The notes: generated from the sequence alone by a model not told the origin. Counted from the first letter of the stretch, positions 1-10,075 are shown. The stretch is 64,000 nucleotides of DNA from Methylophilus sp. DW102 (GCF_037076555.1 NZ_AP029023.1:248001-312000); one strand, 5' to 3'. Translations and numbers: made by a program.

Positions 1-105
1 CCGAAGTGAATTTTCACATATTTCCGGCTAACCCTAGATTGGATTCAAGCATCCAACCTGAAAATCAGTGACCCATTGCGGGGTCGGTTTGAAACGCCCT
101 GCGTA

Positions 106-285
106 TTAAACGCAGTCGCAACTCGATTCCAAAAAGCGATGAAGCTCGTTGATTGCTTTCAGGTGTTGCTGTTCTTCGGCAAACGCTTTAGCGTTGGGAG
201 CAGCATTGTTGAGGCTGGGGGCGTAAATTTCATCAATCAAAAAATGTTGTGATGAAACGGCTTGGTAGGATTCTACGATTTGCAT
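106..285 (-). CDS. Small hypothetical protein (59 aa)
   Basis: Not recognised. The start at 285 is preceded by a good ribosome binding site (AGGAAGAG, about 5 bases upstream), which is the main reason to call it and to prefer it over the longer frame beginning at 312. The protein begins MQIVESYQAV, has no signal peptide or membrane segment, and its second half is a charged helix-like stretch (about residues 30-50) ending in a Cys-x-Cys pair (SCDCV). It stands alone, divergent from thiS. A short GACCC/GGGTC hairpin lies just beyond its stop (about 80-100) but lacks a convincing U-run. Confidence 0.55.
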   Translation of the reverse strand: MQIVESYQAVSSQHFLIDEIYAPSLNNAAPNAKAFAEEQQHLKAINELHRFLESSCDCV

Positions 286-621
286 TTTTACTCTTCCTTT
301 TGGGATTCTCAATATTCATTACACAAAACAACGAATTGTGTTCGCCGTGCTTGTGGCGCCAAAATTAACAAAAAGTTCATTCTGCAGCAATGCGGAATTT
401 GCCGTAGTGACCAAACTTGTCAAATTCTTCAGGCATATTTGTATCGCTACAACATTAAAGCAAACATGGTGCCATGTTCACGCTTAAAATAACGCATACT
501 CCTCAAGGTTGGATGACACGTGTTGAAGATGGCTTGAAACCATGTGACGTAAAAACTGAAAGCCAAATCCGCTGATTTTTCGTAGAATATCGGCTTGTTT
601 AATAAAACCTTTAAAAGCAGC
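286..621. other. Intergenic region upstream of thiS
   Basis: This gap of 336 bases separates the divergent small ORF and thiS. I looked for a TPP riboswitch, expected before some thiamine genes, and found neither the CTGAGA element nor the rest of the THI box. Open frames here on both strands have no ribosome binding site and are taken as non-coding. Confidence 0.5.
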
Positions 622-825
622 ATGCAAATTTTCGTCAATGGTAAAGCCATGCAACTTGCCGCAGAGGCCATGAGTGTGCAAGCGTTGGTCGAGCAGATGC
701 AACTGACAGGTAAGCGCATTGCGATTGAGCGTAATGGCGATATTGTGCCGCGTAGCCAGTTTGCCCACGTGCAGTTGCACGCGGATGACAAGCTGGAAAT
801 CGTCGGTGCGGTCGGTGGCGGTTAA
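622..825 (+). CDS. thiS: Sulfur carrier protein ThiS
   Basis: ThiS is the ubiquitin-like sulfur carrier of thiazole synthesis. Its C-terminal glycine is adenylated and converted to a thiocarboxylate, then donates sulfur to ThiG. The 67-residue protein has the usual length and ends in VGGG, giving the required terminal Gly-Gly. The ATG at 622 (MQIFVNGKAM) fits the family start; the in-frame codon at 595 would add nine unsupported residues. thiG follows after 48 bases, as is usual, so the two are probably co-transcribed. Confidence 0.95.
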   Translation: MQIFVNGKAMQLAAEAMSVQALVEQMQLTGKRIAIERNGDIVPRSQFAHVQLHADDKLEIVGAVGGG

Positions 826-873
826 GCGCGATCTCATCAGCGTTATGCAGCTAAGAATGGAATAGAAAGTTTA

Positions 874-1659
874 ATGATGAATGATGCTTTAGTGATTGCC
901 GGTCAATCTTATCAATCCAGACTGTTGGTTGGCACCGGCAAATACCAGGACTTTACGCAGACACGCGCTGCGATAGACGCCAGTGGCGCTGAAATTATTA
1001 CCGTGGCCATCCGCCGGACCAATATCGGTCAACATGCAAGCGAACCTTCTCTGCTGGAGTATTTGCCGCCGAACGAATTTACTTATCTGCCGAATACCGC
1101 GGGTTGTTACAGTGCTGAAGAAGCCGTGCGCACCTTGCGTCTGGCGCGTGAGTTGCTGGATGATCACCGCCTGGTCAAGCTGGAGGTATTGGGTGATCCG
1201 AATACCTTGTATCCGAATGTGACCGAAACCATTGCTGCAGCCAAAACGCTGGTCAAAGAAGGCTTTGAGGTCATGGTGTATACCTCGGATGACCCGATCA
1301 TCGCCAAGCAACTGGAGGATATTGGCTGTGTGGCAGTGATGCCGTTGGCCTCGCTGATTGGTTCCGGCATGGGGATTTTAAATCCATGGAATCTGCAAAT
1401 TATCATCGAAAATGCCAAGATCCCGGTCTTGGTGGATGCTGGCGTAGGCTGTGCGTCTGATGCGGCGATTGCGATGGAGTTAGGCTGTGCCGGCGTGTTG
1501 ATGAATACTGCCATTGCGGCTGCGCGTGACCCGGTGTTGATGGCAGGCGCCATGAAAAAAGCCATTGAGGCTGGCCGGGAATCCTTTTTAGCCGGACGTA
1601 TGGCGAAAAAACTGTATTCTGCCAGCCCTAGTTCACCAACCACTGGCATGATAGGATAA
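874..1659 (+). CDS. thiG: Thiazole synthase ThiG
   Basis: ThiG condenses deoxyxylulose 5-phosphate, ThiS-thiocarboxylate and dehydroglycine into the thiazole phosphate of thiamine. The 261-residue protein is a complete TIM barrel of family length. Recognisable motifs are LLVGTGKY near the N-terminus, the segment [10 protein letters not shown] carrying the Schiff-base lysine, and the phosphate-binding [14 protein letters not shown] near the C-terminus. The start is one of two tandem ATGs at 874 and 877. Together with thiS, and with thiO at 20986 supplying the glycine-derived imine, the aerobic thiazole branch is represented in this window. Confidence 0.97.
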   Translation: MMNDALVIAGQSYQSRLLVGTGKYQDFTQTRAAIDASGAEIITVAIRRTNIGQHASEPSLLEYLPPNEFTYLPNTAGCYSAEEAVRTLRLARELLDDHRLVKLEVLGDPNTLYPNVTETIAAAKTLVKEGFEVMVYTSDDPIIAKQLEDIGCVAVMPLASLIGSGMGILNPWNLQIIIENAKIPVLVDAGVGCASDAAIAMELGCAGVLMNTAIAAARDPVLMAGAMKKAIEAGRESFLAGRMAKKLYSASPSSPTTGMIG

Positions 1660-1661
1660 AT

Positions 1662-2045
1662 GTGACCGAACGCGCCCTCTATGCCTGTCAGGTGTCTGTC
1701 GAGACAGAGTACTTGCCTGATCAGTCTTCGCCAGAAACGGGGCAGTACATCTATGCCTATACGATTACGATCCGCAATACCGGGCAAACGCCTGCGCAGC
1801 TGATTAGTCGACATTGGGTGATTACCGATGCCATGCAACAGGTACGGGAAGTCAAAGGGCTGGGGGTGGTCGGCGAGCAGCCCTTGCTGGCGCCCGATGC
1901 AGAATACCGCTATACCAGTAGCGTCATGTTCAGTACACCCAGTGGGGAAATGTATGGCACTTATCAGATGGTGGCCGTCGATGGTCACTGGTTTGAAGTC
2001 GATATCCCGACGTTCTGGTTGCATCAGGCAGCCGGGCTGCATTAA
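1662..2045 (+). CDS. apaG: ApaG domain protein
   Basis: ApaG proteins are small single-domain proteins of the fibronectin-III-like fold. The name comes from linkage to apaH, and roles in Co2+/Mg2+ tolerance have been proposed without a defined reaction. The 127-residue protein matches the family: YAYTITIRNTG, a central RHWVITDA and GTYQMV near the end. It starts with GTG two bases after the thiG stop, because the nearby ATG at 1660 is followed at once by a stop. The tight spacing suggests co-transcription with thiSG. Confidence 0.92.
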   Translation: MTERALYACQVSVETEYLPDQSSPETGQYIYAYTITIRNTGQTPAQLISRHWVITDAMQQVREVKGLGVVGEQPLLAPDAEYRYTSSVMFSTPSGEMYGTYQMVAVDGHWFEVDIPTFWLHQAAGLH

Positions 2046-2131
2046 ACCGCACGCGCAAACATTTGCCTCGTCTGCTGTCTGCTGCATGAGGCCGCAGACC
2101 TATCAATGGTCTTTAAGTTGAAGTCACAAAC

Positions 2132-3370
2132 GTGTTAACCATCAAAAACAGTTCTGTCATCCGTCTATGTCTTGTCCTTTCCAGTCTGCTATGGCTGGCA
2201 GGATGTCAAACGGTGCCAACGCCGGACACCTCGGGCAGAACATCGCCAGCTCCGAGCAAGCCTGCGGTTGAAAGGCCCGGTACGAGTAGCAGTGTCCCGC
2301 CTGTTACGCCATCACAAGCCTTTGCCTTGCTCCAGCCTGCGCAGTGGGCAGACCTGCCAGGGTTGGAAAAAGAAGACTGGATCGCCAGCTGGAAGGCATG
2401 GCTACAAGGATGTCAGGGGCTCAAAAACAAAGCGGACTGGAAAGCGGTTTGTGCTGCCGCGCTCTTGGTGCAGGCTGAGGATGTGTCTGCCATTCAGGCC
2501 TACTGGCAACAATATTTTAATGTGTATGCCACGCGGCAGGCGGATGGCGCCTCGCAGGGCTTGATCACCGGCTATTATCAGCCTGTGTTGCAAGGGGCTA
2601 GGCAAGCAAGTCCGCGTTACCGCGTCCCGCTTTATCAAGTGCCGTCGGATTTGATTACCGTGAATTTGTCGGCATTGTTTCCCGAGCTCAAGTATAAACG
2701 CGTGCGTGGCCGCTTGCAGGGCCAAACGCTGATTCCCTATTACACACGGGCAGAAATTGAGCAGCCGCAATCGCCGTTGAATGGCAGTGAGTTAATCTGG
2801 GTCAGCGATCCGGTAGAAGCATTTTTTCTGCAGGTACAGGGGTCGGGCATCATTGCGCTTGAAAACGGCGAGCGTGTTCCCGTAGGTTACGCCGACCAGA
2901 ATGGGCACCCTTACCAGTCTATTGGCAAGATCCTGGTGGAGCGCGGAGAAATGACCGCCAGCGAGGCTTCCATGCAGGGAATCAAGGCTTGGGCACAGCA
3001 GCATCCCGAGCAGTTACGCGGTTTGCTGGATGCGAATCCCAGCTATGTGTTTTTCAAGTTGCTGCCACCGGGGTTGTCCGGCCCATTAGGCGCATTAGGG
3101 GTGCCGCTCACAGCTGAACGTAGTGTTGCGGTCGATCCGTTTTACATTCCCCTGGGCGCCCCTGTCTATCTGGCGACCACTTACCCCAATGATGTGGCAC
3201 CTTTGCAGCAATTGATGCACGCTCAGGATACGGGGGGGGCGATCAAGGGCGGCGTGCGTGCCGATGTGTACTGGGGAGAAGGCGATGCTGCTGGCAAGCT
3301 GGCGGGGGCCATGCGCCAACAAGGGAAATTATGGGTGTGGTTGCCCAAAACGTTCCCGTTGCCACATTGA
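2132..3370 (+). CDS. mltA: Membrane-bound lytic murein transglycosylase A (MltA), lipoprotein
   Basis: MltA cleaves the MurNAc-GlcNAc bond of peptidoglycan with formation of 1,6-anhydro-MurNAc and acts at the outer membrane. The 412-residue protein starts with GTG at 2132, has a hydrophobic signal and a lipobox LAGC with the lipidated Cys near residue 25, then a Pro/Ser-rich linker, the MltA barrel domain (GLITGYYQPVL, VQGSG) and the C-terminal 3D domain with its Asp-rich signature (MHAQDTGGAIKG, ADVYWG). It lies between apaG and ubiC on the same strand. Confidence 0.95.
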   Translation: MLTIKNSSVIRLCLVLSSLLWLAGCQTVPTPDTSGRTSPAPSKPAVERPGTSSSVPPVTPSQAFALLQPAQWADLPGLEKEDWIASWKAWLQGCQGLKNKADWKAVCAAALLVQAEDVSAIQAYWQQYFNVYATRQADGASQGLITGYYQPVLQGARQASPRYRVPLYQVPSDLITVNLSALFPELKYKRVRGRLQGQTLIPYYTRAEIEQPQSPLNGSELIWVSDPVEAFFLQVQGSGIIALENGERVPVGYADQNGHPYQSIGKILVERGEMTASEASMQGIKAWAQQHPEQLRGLLDANPSYVFFKLLPPGLSGPLGALGVPLTAERSVAVDPFYIPLGAPVYLATTYPNDVAPLQQLMHAQDTGGAIKGGVRADVYWGEGDAAGKLAGAMRQQGKLWVWLPKTFPLPH

Positions 3371-3930
3371 CCGAGATGCGGCAGCTGAAGCAATCTTCTG
3401 AGCGGGCCTGGCAACGCGCTGTTGTTGGTCAAACCCCCTTCAGGTCCTGGTTGCAGGAAAGGGGTTCATTAACTGCCCGCCTGAAAAAACATTATCCGGC
3501 GTTTTCGGTGGAGCTGTTGGCACAAGCCTGGCGCAAGCCGCATGTAGACGAACAGGCCATGTTGCGCCTGCATGCGATGTCCCATGCATGGGTGCGAGAA
3601 GTCATGTTGCGCGGAAACGGCCAGCCGCGCGTGTTTGCGCATAGTGTCATCGCGCGTCAGGATTTGCGCGGACCATGGTGCCGCTTGCGTGCAATCGGGC
3701 GGGTGCCGCTCGGGGCAGCGCTGTTTGCCAATCCTAAAGTCACACGTGGGCCGTTGCAGTTCCGCAAATTGTACGCACAGCATCCCTTGCATCAGGCGGT
3801 ATGCCGCTATCATCCGCAGTTGCAGCAACATCCCCTTTGGGCAAGACGCTCCTTGTTCCGTCTGCATCATCACCTTTTGCTGGTGACAGAAGTGTTTTTG
3901 CCTGCTTGTGTGGACCATCCCCATGATTAA
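3331..3930 (+). CDS. ubiC: Chorismate lyase UbiC
   Basis: UbiC removes pyruvate from chorismate to give 4-hydroxybenzoate, the first committed step of ubiquinone synthesis. The protein shows the family pattern, including VREVMLRGNG, VFAHSVI, a central LGAALFANP and a C-terminal RRSLFRLHHHLLLVTEVFLP. The start is uncertain. ATG 3331 has an AAGGGA ribosome site four bases upstream but overlaps mltA by 40 bases; ATG 3376 (MRQLKQSS) would avoid the overlap and give 184 residues. ubiA follows after 24 bases, giving a ubiCA pair. Confidence 0.9.
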   Translation: MGVVAQNVPVATLTEMRQLKQSSERAWQRAVVGQTPFRSWLQERGSLTARLKKHYPAFSVELLAQAWRKPHVDEQAMLRLHAMSHAWVREVMLRGNGQPRVFAHSVIARQDLRGPWCRLRAIGRVPLGAALFANPKVTRGPLQFRKLYAQHPLHQAVCRYHPQLQQHPLWARRSLFRLHHHLLLVTEVFLPACVDHPHD

Positions 3931-3954
3931 TTTTTTAATCGGAAAGCTTTTGTA

Positions 3955-4818
3955 ATGCAGTCAACCATCAACTGGCATGCGTATTATCGCTTAACCCGCC
4001 TGGATAAGCCGGTCGGGATTTGGTTGCTACTCTGGCCCACATTGTGGGGGCTGTTGATTGCAGGCGCAGGGCACCCTGATCTATGGGTGGTAACCGTGTT
4101 TGTGTTGGGTACGATACTGATGCGCTCAGCCGGCTGCGCATTGAATGACATTGCCGACCGGTACTGGGATGGCGCGGTGGCGCGCACCCAACGCCGGCCG
4201 TTGGCGACCGGGGAGATTTCTGTGAAAGAGGCTTATGCCGTGGCGGTAGCGCTATCTTTGATAGCGTTTGTGCTGGTGTGTACGCTGGGCATGCAAGTGG
4301 TGCTGTGGTCCGTCCCAGCTTTGTTTCTGGCGGTTAGCTACCCGTACACCAAACGCTTTTTTGCCATTCCACAGGCCTATTTGGGCATTGCGTTTGGCTT
4401 TGGTATCCTGATGGCATTTGTTGCCTTACAAGGGGCTGTGCCGGCAACTGCCTGGTGGTTGTTGCTGGCGAATGTCTCGTGGTCAGTGGCCTATGATACG
4501 GCTTATGCCATGGTGGACCGTGAGGATGACCTTAAGATCGGCATCCGTTCATCTGCGATTACCTTTGGTCACCGTGAGGTATTCGCGATTATGCTGTGCC
4601 TGATTGCCACGCTGGCCATGATGGCCTGGGTCGCCATTCAGCTCAGGCTGGGCTGGCCATTCTGGCTGGGTTGGGTGGCCGCTGCCTTACAGTTATTCAG
4701 GCAATATGGACTGATCCGTACGCGTCAGCGTGCGCAGTGTTTCAAGGCATTTTTGGAGAATATCTGGATAGGCGCGGCATTAACCGCAGGCATCGCTGGT
4801 GCCTATTGGTTAGGCTGA
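3955..4818 (+). CDS. ubiA: 4-hydroxybenzoate octaprenyltransferase UbiA
   Basis: UbiA is an inner-membrane prenyltransferase that attaches the polyprenyl tail to 4-hydroxybenzoate in ubiquinone synthesis. The 287-residue protein has about eight to nine hydrophobic segments and both Asp-rich motifs that bind Mg-diphosphate: NDIADRYWD with following RRPLATGEI, and the second [16 protein letters not shown]. It follows ubiC on the same strand. Its last nine bases overlap the 3' end of the convergent FimV-like gene. Confidence 0.97.
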   Translation: MQSTINWHAYYRLTRLDKPVGIWLLLWPTLWGLLIAGAGHPDLWVVTVFVLGTILMRSAGCALNDIADRYWDGAVARTQRRPLATGEISVKEAYAVAVALSLIAFVLVCTLGMQVVLWSVPALFLAVSYPYTKRFFAIPQAYLGIAFGFGILMAFVALQGAVPATAWWLLLANVSWSVAYDTAYAMVDREDDLKIGIRSSAITFGHREVFAIMLCLIATLAMMAWVAIQLRLGWPFWLGWVAAALQLFRQYGLIRTRQRAQCFKAFLENIWIGAALTAGIAGAYWLG

Positions 4819-6426
4819 TTTGCGTCCACCAGCGGGCTCAGCCAGCTCAAAGGTGAAGTCGGTCCAATACTGGAAGGGTGCTTGTTCTGCCGGAGCGAGG
4901 ATATAGATGTCTTCAGAGAGTTGCTGCAACTCGCGCAAGTTACCATTGATGGACGTCTCTTCGTCCGGGGCTTTTGGCGCAGGGGGCATTGCAGGCAGGT
5001 TTTGTGTCTGGCAGGCAATTTCTTTCAATAGCATGAGGTCTTCAAAGACGCTACGCTCAAAACCCATACGCGGCACAAGGCGGGTGTTGTAAACCAGGTC
5101 GTCAATCAGCGCAATCACCTGCGGCGTGCCCCAGGCCTGCTGCAAGGCTTTCATCACGCGCGGGAAAGATTCGATGCCTTGTTGTTTGAGGTCTGGCGCG
5201 TGCTCTACATTCAAGTTGAAGTGCTTGCGGCACTCGCTGGCCATCATGTCAAACTCCTGGTGCTTGCCTTCTTTGGATAATAAATCCAGTAAATACAGCC
5301 ACATCCAGGGGGAGCATTTCGGGTGTTTGGCCAGGTGTTGTTGCAAGTGCTCAATGGCCTGATTCACTCGACCATGTGTGAAGAGTCTGGAAGCATCTTG
5401 CATCACGGACTGCGTGCTTTTTTGTGAGCTGAGTTTTTGTGGAACCGCTTCGAGCCCGAGCACATCATCATTGGCGTGGATAGGAACCGACTTCAAGCGA
5501 CTTCCGGTTCGTTGGGTATAGGGCGGTTGCGTCGCACCAGAGACTGGTTGTGCAGGACTTGGTGAGCTGGTGAGTGGCGACAAAGTGGTTGTGAATCGCT
5601 GGCTGGTTTGCGGCTGGGTCGCCGGACCGGTGGATTCTTCCGTGGCTGAGGCTGGTTGGCGGCCTTTGGCGCGCTTGGGTACTGCCGCATGCCGCCTGAG
5701 CCAGTCGGCAAAGAAAAAGCCGCTGGCGATCAAGGCCAGGCCTAGCGTCATCACCAGTGTGCGCAGCAGGTGGTTTTCATTCTGCACATGGACCAATTGC
5801 GATTTCAGAGAGGCGAGTAAATTCGTTTGCGCCAGTGAACTGGCATAAAGGGCATCGGATTTGCTTTGCAAGGTGTTAAATGCCTGCTGCAATTCATTGA
5901 TTTGTTCCTGTAACTTGTCGTAGGCCTCCAGCGGGATGCCCTCCTGTACCGGTTGAGAGGGTGCCTGTGGGGTCGAGGTGGGCGCCTCTGCAGTAATTGG
6001 CTGGGTCGCTGTTTGCTGAGGCGCCTCTACTTCAAACGACACCTTCATGTCCGGGTGCAGGGTAAAGGTCTGCGCGGTGCGCTGGCATGTATCTGTTAGG
6101 GTGACTTTGACCGGGCTGCTCATTGCGCGGTCGGACCATAGCATGAGCATGCCTTGATCCGCGCTCAGTGTGGTGTATTCCAGATGCACAAAATCAGCCA
6201 CAGATTGCTGCAGTTGAAAACAGCTGATGTCCGTACTGGATGTGGCATGCGTGATCGGCACTTGTGCCAGCAGGGGTTGGCCAGGTTCAGACTCAAAGCG
6301 GAATGCGGATAAATCCGCGGCCTGCACGAGTGAGGTTGGCGCTAACAAAAGCAACAATGGCAACGCCATGCAGCGCAATGCTGTTGTGATCGTGGACTCT
6401 CGCGTCTGTGAATGGCCTGAGCGCAT
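4810..6426 (-). CDS. FimV-like protein: periplasmic domain, coiled coil, membrane segment, cytoplasmic tail
   Basis: This 538-residue protein has a signal peptide (about 1-37), a FimV/HAF-type N-terminal domain ([10 protein letters not shown] near residue 50, about 38-135), a Pro/Thr-rich linker, a coiled coil (about 168-222), one membrane span (about 223-243) and a cytoplasmic, helical TPR-like C-terminal half. FimV proteins tie peptidoglycan binding to type IV pilus assembly or polar organisation through a cytoplasmic TPR tail; the plan here agrees, but no LysM repeat is obvious and it is shorter than classical FimV. No pilus gene lies nearby. It converges on ubiA with a nine-base overlap. 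Confidence 0.65.
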   Translation of the reverse strand: MRSGHSQTRESTITTALRCMALPLLLLLAPTSLVQAADLSAFRFESEPGQPLLAQVPITHATSSTDISCFQLQQSVADFVHLEYTTLSADQGMLMLWSDRAMSSPVKVTLTDTCQRTAQTFTLHPDMKVSFEVEAPQQTATQPITAEAPTSTPQAPSQPVQEGIPLEAYDKLQEQINELQQAFNTLQSKSDALYASSLAQTNLLASLKSQLVHVQNENHLLRTLVMTLGLALIASGFFFADWLRRHAAVPKRAKGRQPASATEESTGPATQPQTSQRFTTTLSPLTSSPSPAQPVSGATQPPYTQRTGSRLKSVPIHANDDVLGLEAVPQKLSSQKSTQSVMQDASRLFTHGRVNQAIEHLQQHLAKHPKCSPWMWLYLLDLLSKEGKHQEFDMMASECRKHFNLNVEHAPDLKQQGIESFPRVMKALQQAWGTPQVIALIDDLVYNTRLVPRMGFERSVFEDLMLLKEIACQTQNLPAMPPAPKAPDEETSINGNLRELQQLSEDIYILAPAEQAPFQYWTDFTFELAEPAGGRKSA

Positions 6427-6731
6427 GAAAATATTATTTTTTAATCTCTGCGGTTGAAATGATTCAGTGCATCAAGTCGAAACTTGAGCTAATATAGCAT
6501 CTGTTTGCAATTATTCCTGATAAAACAAAGATCTTTTGCTTAAAAAGCATACTTTACTTCAACTTATTTGCAAAATTGATGGTAAACAGCCCCAAATCTG
6601 CAGCCTGATAAAATCATCAAGGCTCGCGGCATTGGTCAGGGATTATTTTAGAATAATCCGTTGACAAGCTTTCTCAAGCTAGCATATAATCCGCCCTCTT
6701 AATTTATACGCTATAACTCGGTAGTTATAAA
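6427..6731. other. Divergent intergenic region before rplM
   Basis: This gap of 305 bases lies between the leftward FimV-like gene and rplM. Apart from the strong rplM promoter near its right end, it is AT-rich and holds no convincing gene or RNA that I can recognise. Confidence 0.5.
6661..6690 (+). promoter_or_regulatory. Sigma-70 promoter of rplM-rpsI
   Basis: A perfect TTGACA (6661-6666) and a perfect TATAAT (6685-6690) are separated by 18 bases, ending 41 bases before the rplM start. This near-consensus promoter fits a strongly expressed ribosomal protein operon. Confidence 0.85.
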
Positions 6732-7160
6732 ATGAAAACTTTTTCAGCAAAATCGCATGAAGTACAACGTGACTGGTTCGTGATTGACGCCACTGACTTG
6801 GTATTGGGTCGTCTGGCCAGCGCAATCGCTCATCGTCTGCGTGGTAAGCATAAAGCTATTTACACACCGCACGTGGATACAGGCGACTACATCATCGTAG
6901 TCAATGCGGACAAAATTAAAGTAACCGGCAATAAGGCTGGTGACAAGCTGTACCACCGTCACTCTGGTTATCCAGGCGGTATTACAACCACTTCATTCTC
7001 CAAAATGCAAGACCGTTTCCCAGGCCGTGCATTGGAAAAAGCAGTGAAAGGCATGTTGCCAAAAGGTCCTTTGGGCTATGCCATGATCAAAAAAATGAAA
7101 GTGTATGCGGGTGACAAGCACGAGCATACTGCGCAACAACCGCAACCATTAACCATCTAA
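6732..7160 (+). CDS. rplM: 50S ribosomal protein L13
   Basis: L13 is an early-assembling large-subunit protein that contacts 23S rRNA. The 142-residue product is full length and shows the family hallmarks [43 protein letters not shown] and the C-terminal [11 protein letters not shown]. rpsI follows after 22 bases, the standard bacterial pair, served by the promoter at 6661-6690. Confidence 0.99.
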   Translation: MKTFSAKSHEVQRDWFVIDATDLVLGRLASAIAHRLRGKHKAIYTPHVDTGDYIIVVNADKIKVTGNKAGDKLYHRHSGYPGGITTTSFSKMQDRFPGRALEKAVKGMLPKGPLGYAMIKKMKVYAGDKHEHTAQQPQPLTI

Positions 7161-7182
7161 TTCAAGACGATTAGGATAAAAC

Positions 7183-7575
7183 ATGATCGGTAAATACAAC
7201 TACGGCACAGGCCGCCGCAAAAGTTCAGTGGCACGTGTGTTCATCAAGTCCGGTAGCGGCAATATCGTTGTAAACGACAAGCCAGCTGACGTGTACTTCT
7301 CACGCGAGACTTCTCGCATGATTTTGCGTCAACCTCTGGAATTGACCAACAACACTGCGAGCTTTGACATTCTGGTCAATGTGCATGGTGGTGGTGAATC
7401 CGGTCAAGCTGGTGCAGTTCGTCACGGCATTACCCGTGCATTGATTGACTATGATGCTGCCCTGAAGAGCGCATTGTCCCACGCTGGTTTCGTAACACGT
7501 GATGCACGTGAAGTTGAACGTAAGAAAGTCGGTCTGCGTAAAGCACGTCGTCGGAAACAGTTCTCCAAACGTTAA
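7183..7575 (+). CDS. rpsI: 30S ribosomal protein S9
   Basis: S9 is a small-subunit head protein whose C-terminal tail reaches the P-site tRNA. The 130-residue product is complete, with [14 protein letters not shown] at the start, the [15 protein letters not shown] loop and the conserved basic tail RRRKQFSKR ending in Lys-Arg. It is preceded by an AGGA ribosome site and followed by an intrinsic terminator. Confidence 0.99.
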   Translation: MIGKYNYGTGRRKSSVARVFIKSGSGNIVVNDKPADVYFSRETSRMILRQPLELTNNTASFDILVNVHGGGESGQAGAVRHGITRALIDYDAALKSALSHAGFVTRDAREVERKKVGLRKARRRKQFSKR

Positions 7576-7606
7576 TTTTTCAACGTTTGTTACAAACCTG
7601 TTGTGC

Positions 7607-7632
7607 AAAAAGGTCGCATTGGCGGCCTTTTT
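7607..7632 (+). terminator. Intrinsic terminator of rplM-rpsI
   Basis: An 11-bp stem with one G-T wobble (7607-7617 with 7622-7632), a four-base loop and a T-run built into the right arm lies 31 bases after the rpsI stop. Confidence 0.85.
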
Positions 7633-7693
7633 CATTTATATTAATTAACTTTTTACGCAGTGTGCGTTTTAACTCCTCAACTGGGTAAGGCAG

Positions 7694-8740
7694 ATGGAAA
7701 AGATTAAGGTAGGCATCGTTGGCGGCACAGGATATACCGGTGTAGAGTTATTGCGCTTGCTGGCGCGTCATCCCAATGTGCAATTGCAGGTCATTACTTC
7801 ACGGGGTGAAGCAGGCCTGCCTGTGGCAGAGATGTTTCCCAGTTTGCGTGGCGTCGTTGAGCTTGCCTTTAGTGACCCAGCGACCGTTGATCTGACCCAA
7901 TGTGATGTGGTGTTCTTCGCCACGCCCCATGGTGTGGCCATGGCGCAAGCGCCTGCGCTGGTAGCTGCTGGCGTGAAGGTGATTGATCTGGCAGCAGATT
8001 TCCGGTTGCAGGATGCCGCTGTCTTTGAAAAATGGTACAAACTCCCCCATAGCTGTACCGATATTTTGCAAGATGCCGTCTACGGCTTGCCAGAGCTATA
8101 TGGCGAAGAGGTGCAGCAGGCGCAAGTGATTGGCAATCCAGGGTGTTACCCCACCACCGTGTTGCTGGGGTTGGCGCCCTTACTTGAGCAAGGCTGGATT
8201 GATTTCTCGGTGCCAATTATCGCGGATGCGAAGTCGGGTGTCTCCGGCGCCGGCAGAAAAGCCGAAGTGTCTACGCTGTTCTCTGAAGCGAGTGATAACC
8301 TCAGAGCCTATGGTGTGGCAGGGCACAGGCATCATCCCGAGATTCTGGCACAACTCAAAAAACTGTCTGGCAATGAAGCTGTCCAGCTCATCTTTGTGCC
8401 GCATTTGATCCCGATGATACGTGGCATGCTCAGTACGCTCCATGTCAAACTCAATAGGCAAGCGCCGCGGGCATCCATCCAGCAGGTGTATGAGCAACGC
8501 TACCAGGGGTCGACTTTTGTCGATGTGATGCCGGCCGGTGCGCTTCCCGAGACACGCTCGGTCCGTGGATCGAATGTTTTAAGGATGGCGGTGTACCCAC
8601 AGGCGGATGATTATGTCACAATCATTGTCGTGCAGGACAACCTGGTTAAAGGCGCCTCTGGTCAAGCGGTGCAGAACATGAACCTGATGTTCAATCTGGC
8701 CCCTGAGGCTGGTTTGCAAGTGTTGCCATTGTTGCCATAA
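7694..8740 (+). CDS. argC: N-acetyl-gamma-glutamyl-phosphate reductase ArgC
   Basis: ArgC reduces N-acetylglutamyl phosphate to the semialdehyde with NADPH, the third step of arginine synthesis. The 348-residue protein begins with the nucleotide-binding [18 protein letters not shown] and carries the catalytic Cys in GNPGCYPTT, followed by the typical [10 protein letters not shown] and GHRHHPEI segments. Its stop codon overlaps the next start by one base (TAATG), implying coupling to the small membrane protein downstream. Confidence 0.98.
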   Translation: MEKIKVGIVGGTGYTGVELLRLLARHPNVQLQVITSRGEAGLPVAEMFPSLRGVVELAFSDPATVDLTQCDVVFFATPHGVAMAQAPALVAAGVKVIDLAADFRLQDAAVFEKWYKLPHSCTDILQDAVYGLPELYGEEVQQAQVIGNPGCYPTTVLLGLAPLLEQGWIDFSVPIIADAKSGVSGAGRKAEVSTLFSEASDNLRAYGVAGHRHHPEILAQLKKLSGNEAVQLIFVPHLIPMIRGMLSTLHVKLNRQAPRASIQQVYEQRYQGSTFVDVMPAGALPETRSVRGSNVLRMAVYPQADDYVTIIVVQDNLVKGASGQAVQNMNLMFNLAPEAGLQVLPLLP

Positions 8741-9102
8741 TGATCAGGCCTATCCGCAGAAGACTCAGGAATCACTTTGGCCTGACTGCCAAACAGGTGG
8801 CTGTGCGTTCACATCGCCCCTGGTACTTTCAAGGGATATTGGCGGTTTCCTATGTGGTGATTGGGTTTGCATTGGCCTACTGGGTGTTGCATGATGATGA
8901 TAGTGAAAATATTCGGCATCGCCTGCGCCAGGTCACGACGGAAAATATAGAGTTGCAGAAGAAACTGATCGCTTCCCAGCGTGAGTTACAGGTGGAATTG
9001 GCAACGAGCAACAACCTGGCCAAAACACTGACTGCGCAACAGGACGAAAATATCAAGCTCAAAGAGGAGCTGGTGTTTTACAAAAACATGACCAAGCATT
9101 GA
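8740..9102 (+). CDS. Small membrane protein with coiled coil, next to bactofilin
   Basis: The 120-residue protein has a basic N-terminus, one membrane span (about residues 30-48, ILAVSYVVIGFALAYWVL) and a long charged coiled coil (about 55-115). It resembles single-span coiled-coil proteins that sit beside bactofilin genes in betaproteobacteria (possibly the DUF6776 group; not verified). It overlaps argC by one base and precedes the bactofilin by 64 bases, so a role with the bactofilin at the envelope is a reasonable inference. Function unknown. Confidence 0.75.
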   Translation: MIRPIRRRLRNHFGLTAKQVAVRSHRPWYFQGILAVSYVVIGFALAYWVLHDDDSENIRHRLRQVTTENIELQKKLIASQRELQVELATSNNLAKTLTAQQDENIKLKEELVFYKNMTKH

Positions 9103-9166
9103 GTCTGTGTGAGCAGCACTGACGCAATCAGGATTGCCATTTAAGTATATCGGAACAGGAAGTCGC

Positions 9167-9574
9167 ATGTTTTTCAAGAAAAGTGTTCAAATTGACAGTC
9201 ACATTGATACCCTGATCGGGCATGAAACGCAGTTAAATGGCAATATGCAGTTTGCAGGTGGTTTAAGAGTAGATGGCTTGATTGTCGGTAATGTCATTGA
9301 AAAGCAAACCCATCCCAGTACACTGATTATCAGTGAAAACGGAGCCGTGACTGGCAGTGTCGAGGCCTCCAAAATTGTACTGAACGGCATGATACGCGGG
9401 CCGGTGCGGTCTTCCGTCTTTATCGAGTTGCAAAGCAAGGCGCGTATTATCGGCGACCTGTATTACAAATCGCTCGAAATGCACACCGGTGCCGTGATTG
9501 AAGGAAAACTGATTTATCTGGGTGAGCAGGCCGAAGCGAGCCCAACAGAAACATCAACGACAGAAGACAGTTAA
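9167..9574 (+). CDS. Bactofilin family polymer-forming protein
   Basis: Bactofilins are small cytoskeletal proteins that polymerise through a beta-helix core and help localise cell-wall or polar functions. The 135-residue product has the core DUF583 pattern of repeating short beta rungs (LNGNMQFAGGLRVDGLIVGNV, IISENGAVTGSVEASKIVLNG, SKARIIGDLYYKSLEMHTGAVIEGKL) followed by a short polar tail. The start MFFKKS at 9167 has an AGGA site (in aacaggaagtcgc) and matches the family better than the upstream ATG at 9134. Confidence 0.92.
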   Translation: MFFKKSVQIDSHIDTLIGHETQLNGNMQFAGGLRVDGLIVGNVIEKQTHPSTLIISENGAVTGSVEASKIVLNGMIRGPVRSSVFIELQSKARIIGDLYYKSLEMHTGAVIEGKLIYLGEQAEASPTETSTTEDS

Positions 9575-9637
9575 ACGCAGCCACTTGAAATCCGGCGGAT
9601 TACCGCCATATACTGAATACGAATTTTACAGGAGTCT

Positions 9638-9997
9638 ATGATGACCACAGAAGCCACCCTTGAAATGCCTAGTCCTTTGGTATTTACCGATAATGCTGCC
9701 AAAAAGGTCAAAGAGCTGATTGATGAGGAAGGTACGCCAGAGCTGAAACTGCGTGTGTTTGTGAGCGGTGGTGGTTGTTCCGGCTTTCAGTATGGCTTCA
9801 CCTTTGAAGAAGAAGTTAACGACGACGATACCCAGGTGGACAAGGACGGCGTGACCTTGTTGATTGACCCGATGAGCCTGCAATATCTCATGGGCGCAGA
9901 AATCGACTATACCGATAGCCTGCAAGGCTCGCAATTTGTCATTCGTAATCCGAATGCGACCACCACTTGTGGGTGCGGTAGCTCGTTCTCGGTTTAA
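9638..9997 (+). CDS. erpA: Iron-sulfur cluster insertion protein ErpA
   Basis: ErpA is an A-type carrier that delivers Fe-S clusters to target apoproteins. The 119-residue protein has the three conserved cysteines: one in [11 protein letters not shown] and two in the C-terminal CGCGSSF. A clear ribosome site (AGGAG) precedes tandem ATGs at 9638 and 9641. It converges on gltA, with a shared terminator between the two. Confidence 0.96.
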   Translation: MMTTEATLEMPSPLVFTDNAAKKVKELIDEEGTPELKLRVFVSGGGCSGFQYGFTFEEEVNDDDTQVDKDGVTLLIDPMSLQYLMGAEIDYTDSLQGSQFVIRNPNATTTCGCGSSFSV

Positions 9998-10013
9998 AAC
10001 TAGCGTAACTCAA

Positions 10014-10052
10014 AATAAAAAAACGCCAGATGATATCTGGCGTTTTTTTATT
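10014..10052. terminator. Bidirectional intrinsic terminator between erpA and gltA
   Basis: A perfect 9-bp stem (10022-10030 with 10036-10044) is flanked by an A-run on the left and a T-run on the right, so it can end both erpA and the leftward gltA. Confidence 0.9.
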
Positions 10053-10075
10053 TCTTCACTATTTGCATCGCGAAA

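Noticed and set aside
262..492. 76-codon frame on the plus strand near the left end
   Set aside because: No ribosome site; overlaps the start and the upstream region of the leftward 59-residue gene and resembles no known protein.
286..621. Possible TPP riboswitch before thiS
   Set aside because: No THI-box elements were found on either strand.
1164..2087. Long open frame of 307 codons on the minus strand
   Set aside because: It lies antisense to thiG and apaG, which are certain genes; no ribosome binding site or recognisable protein family.
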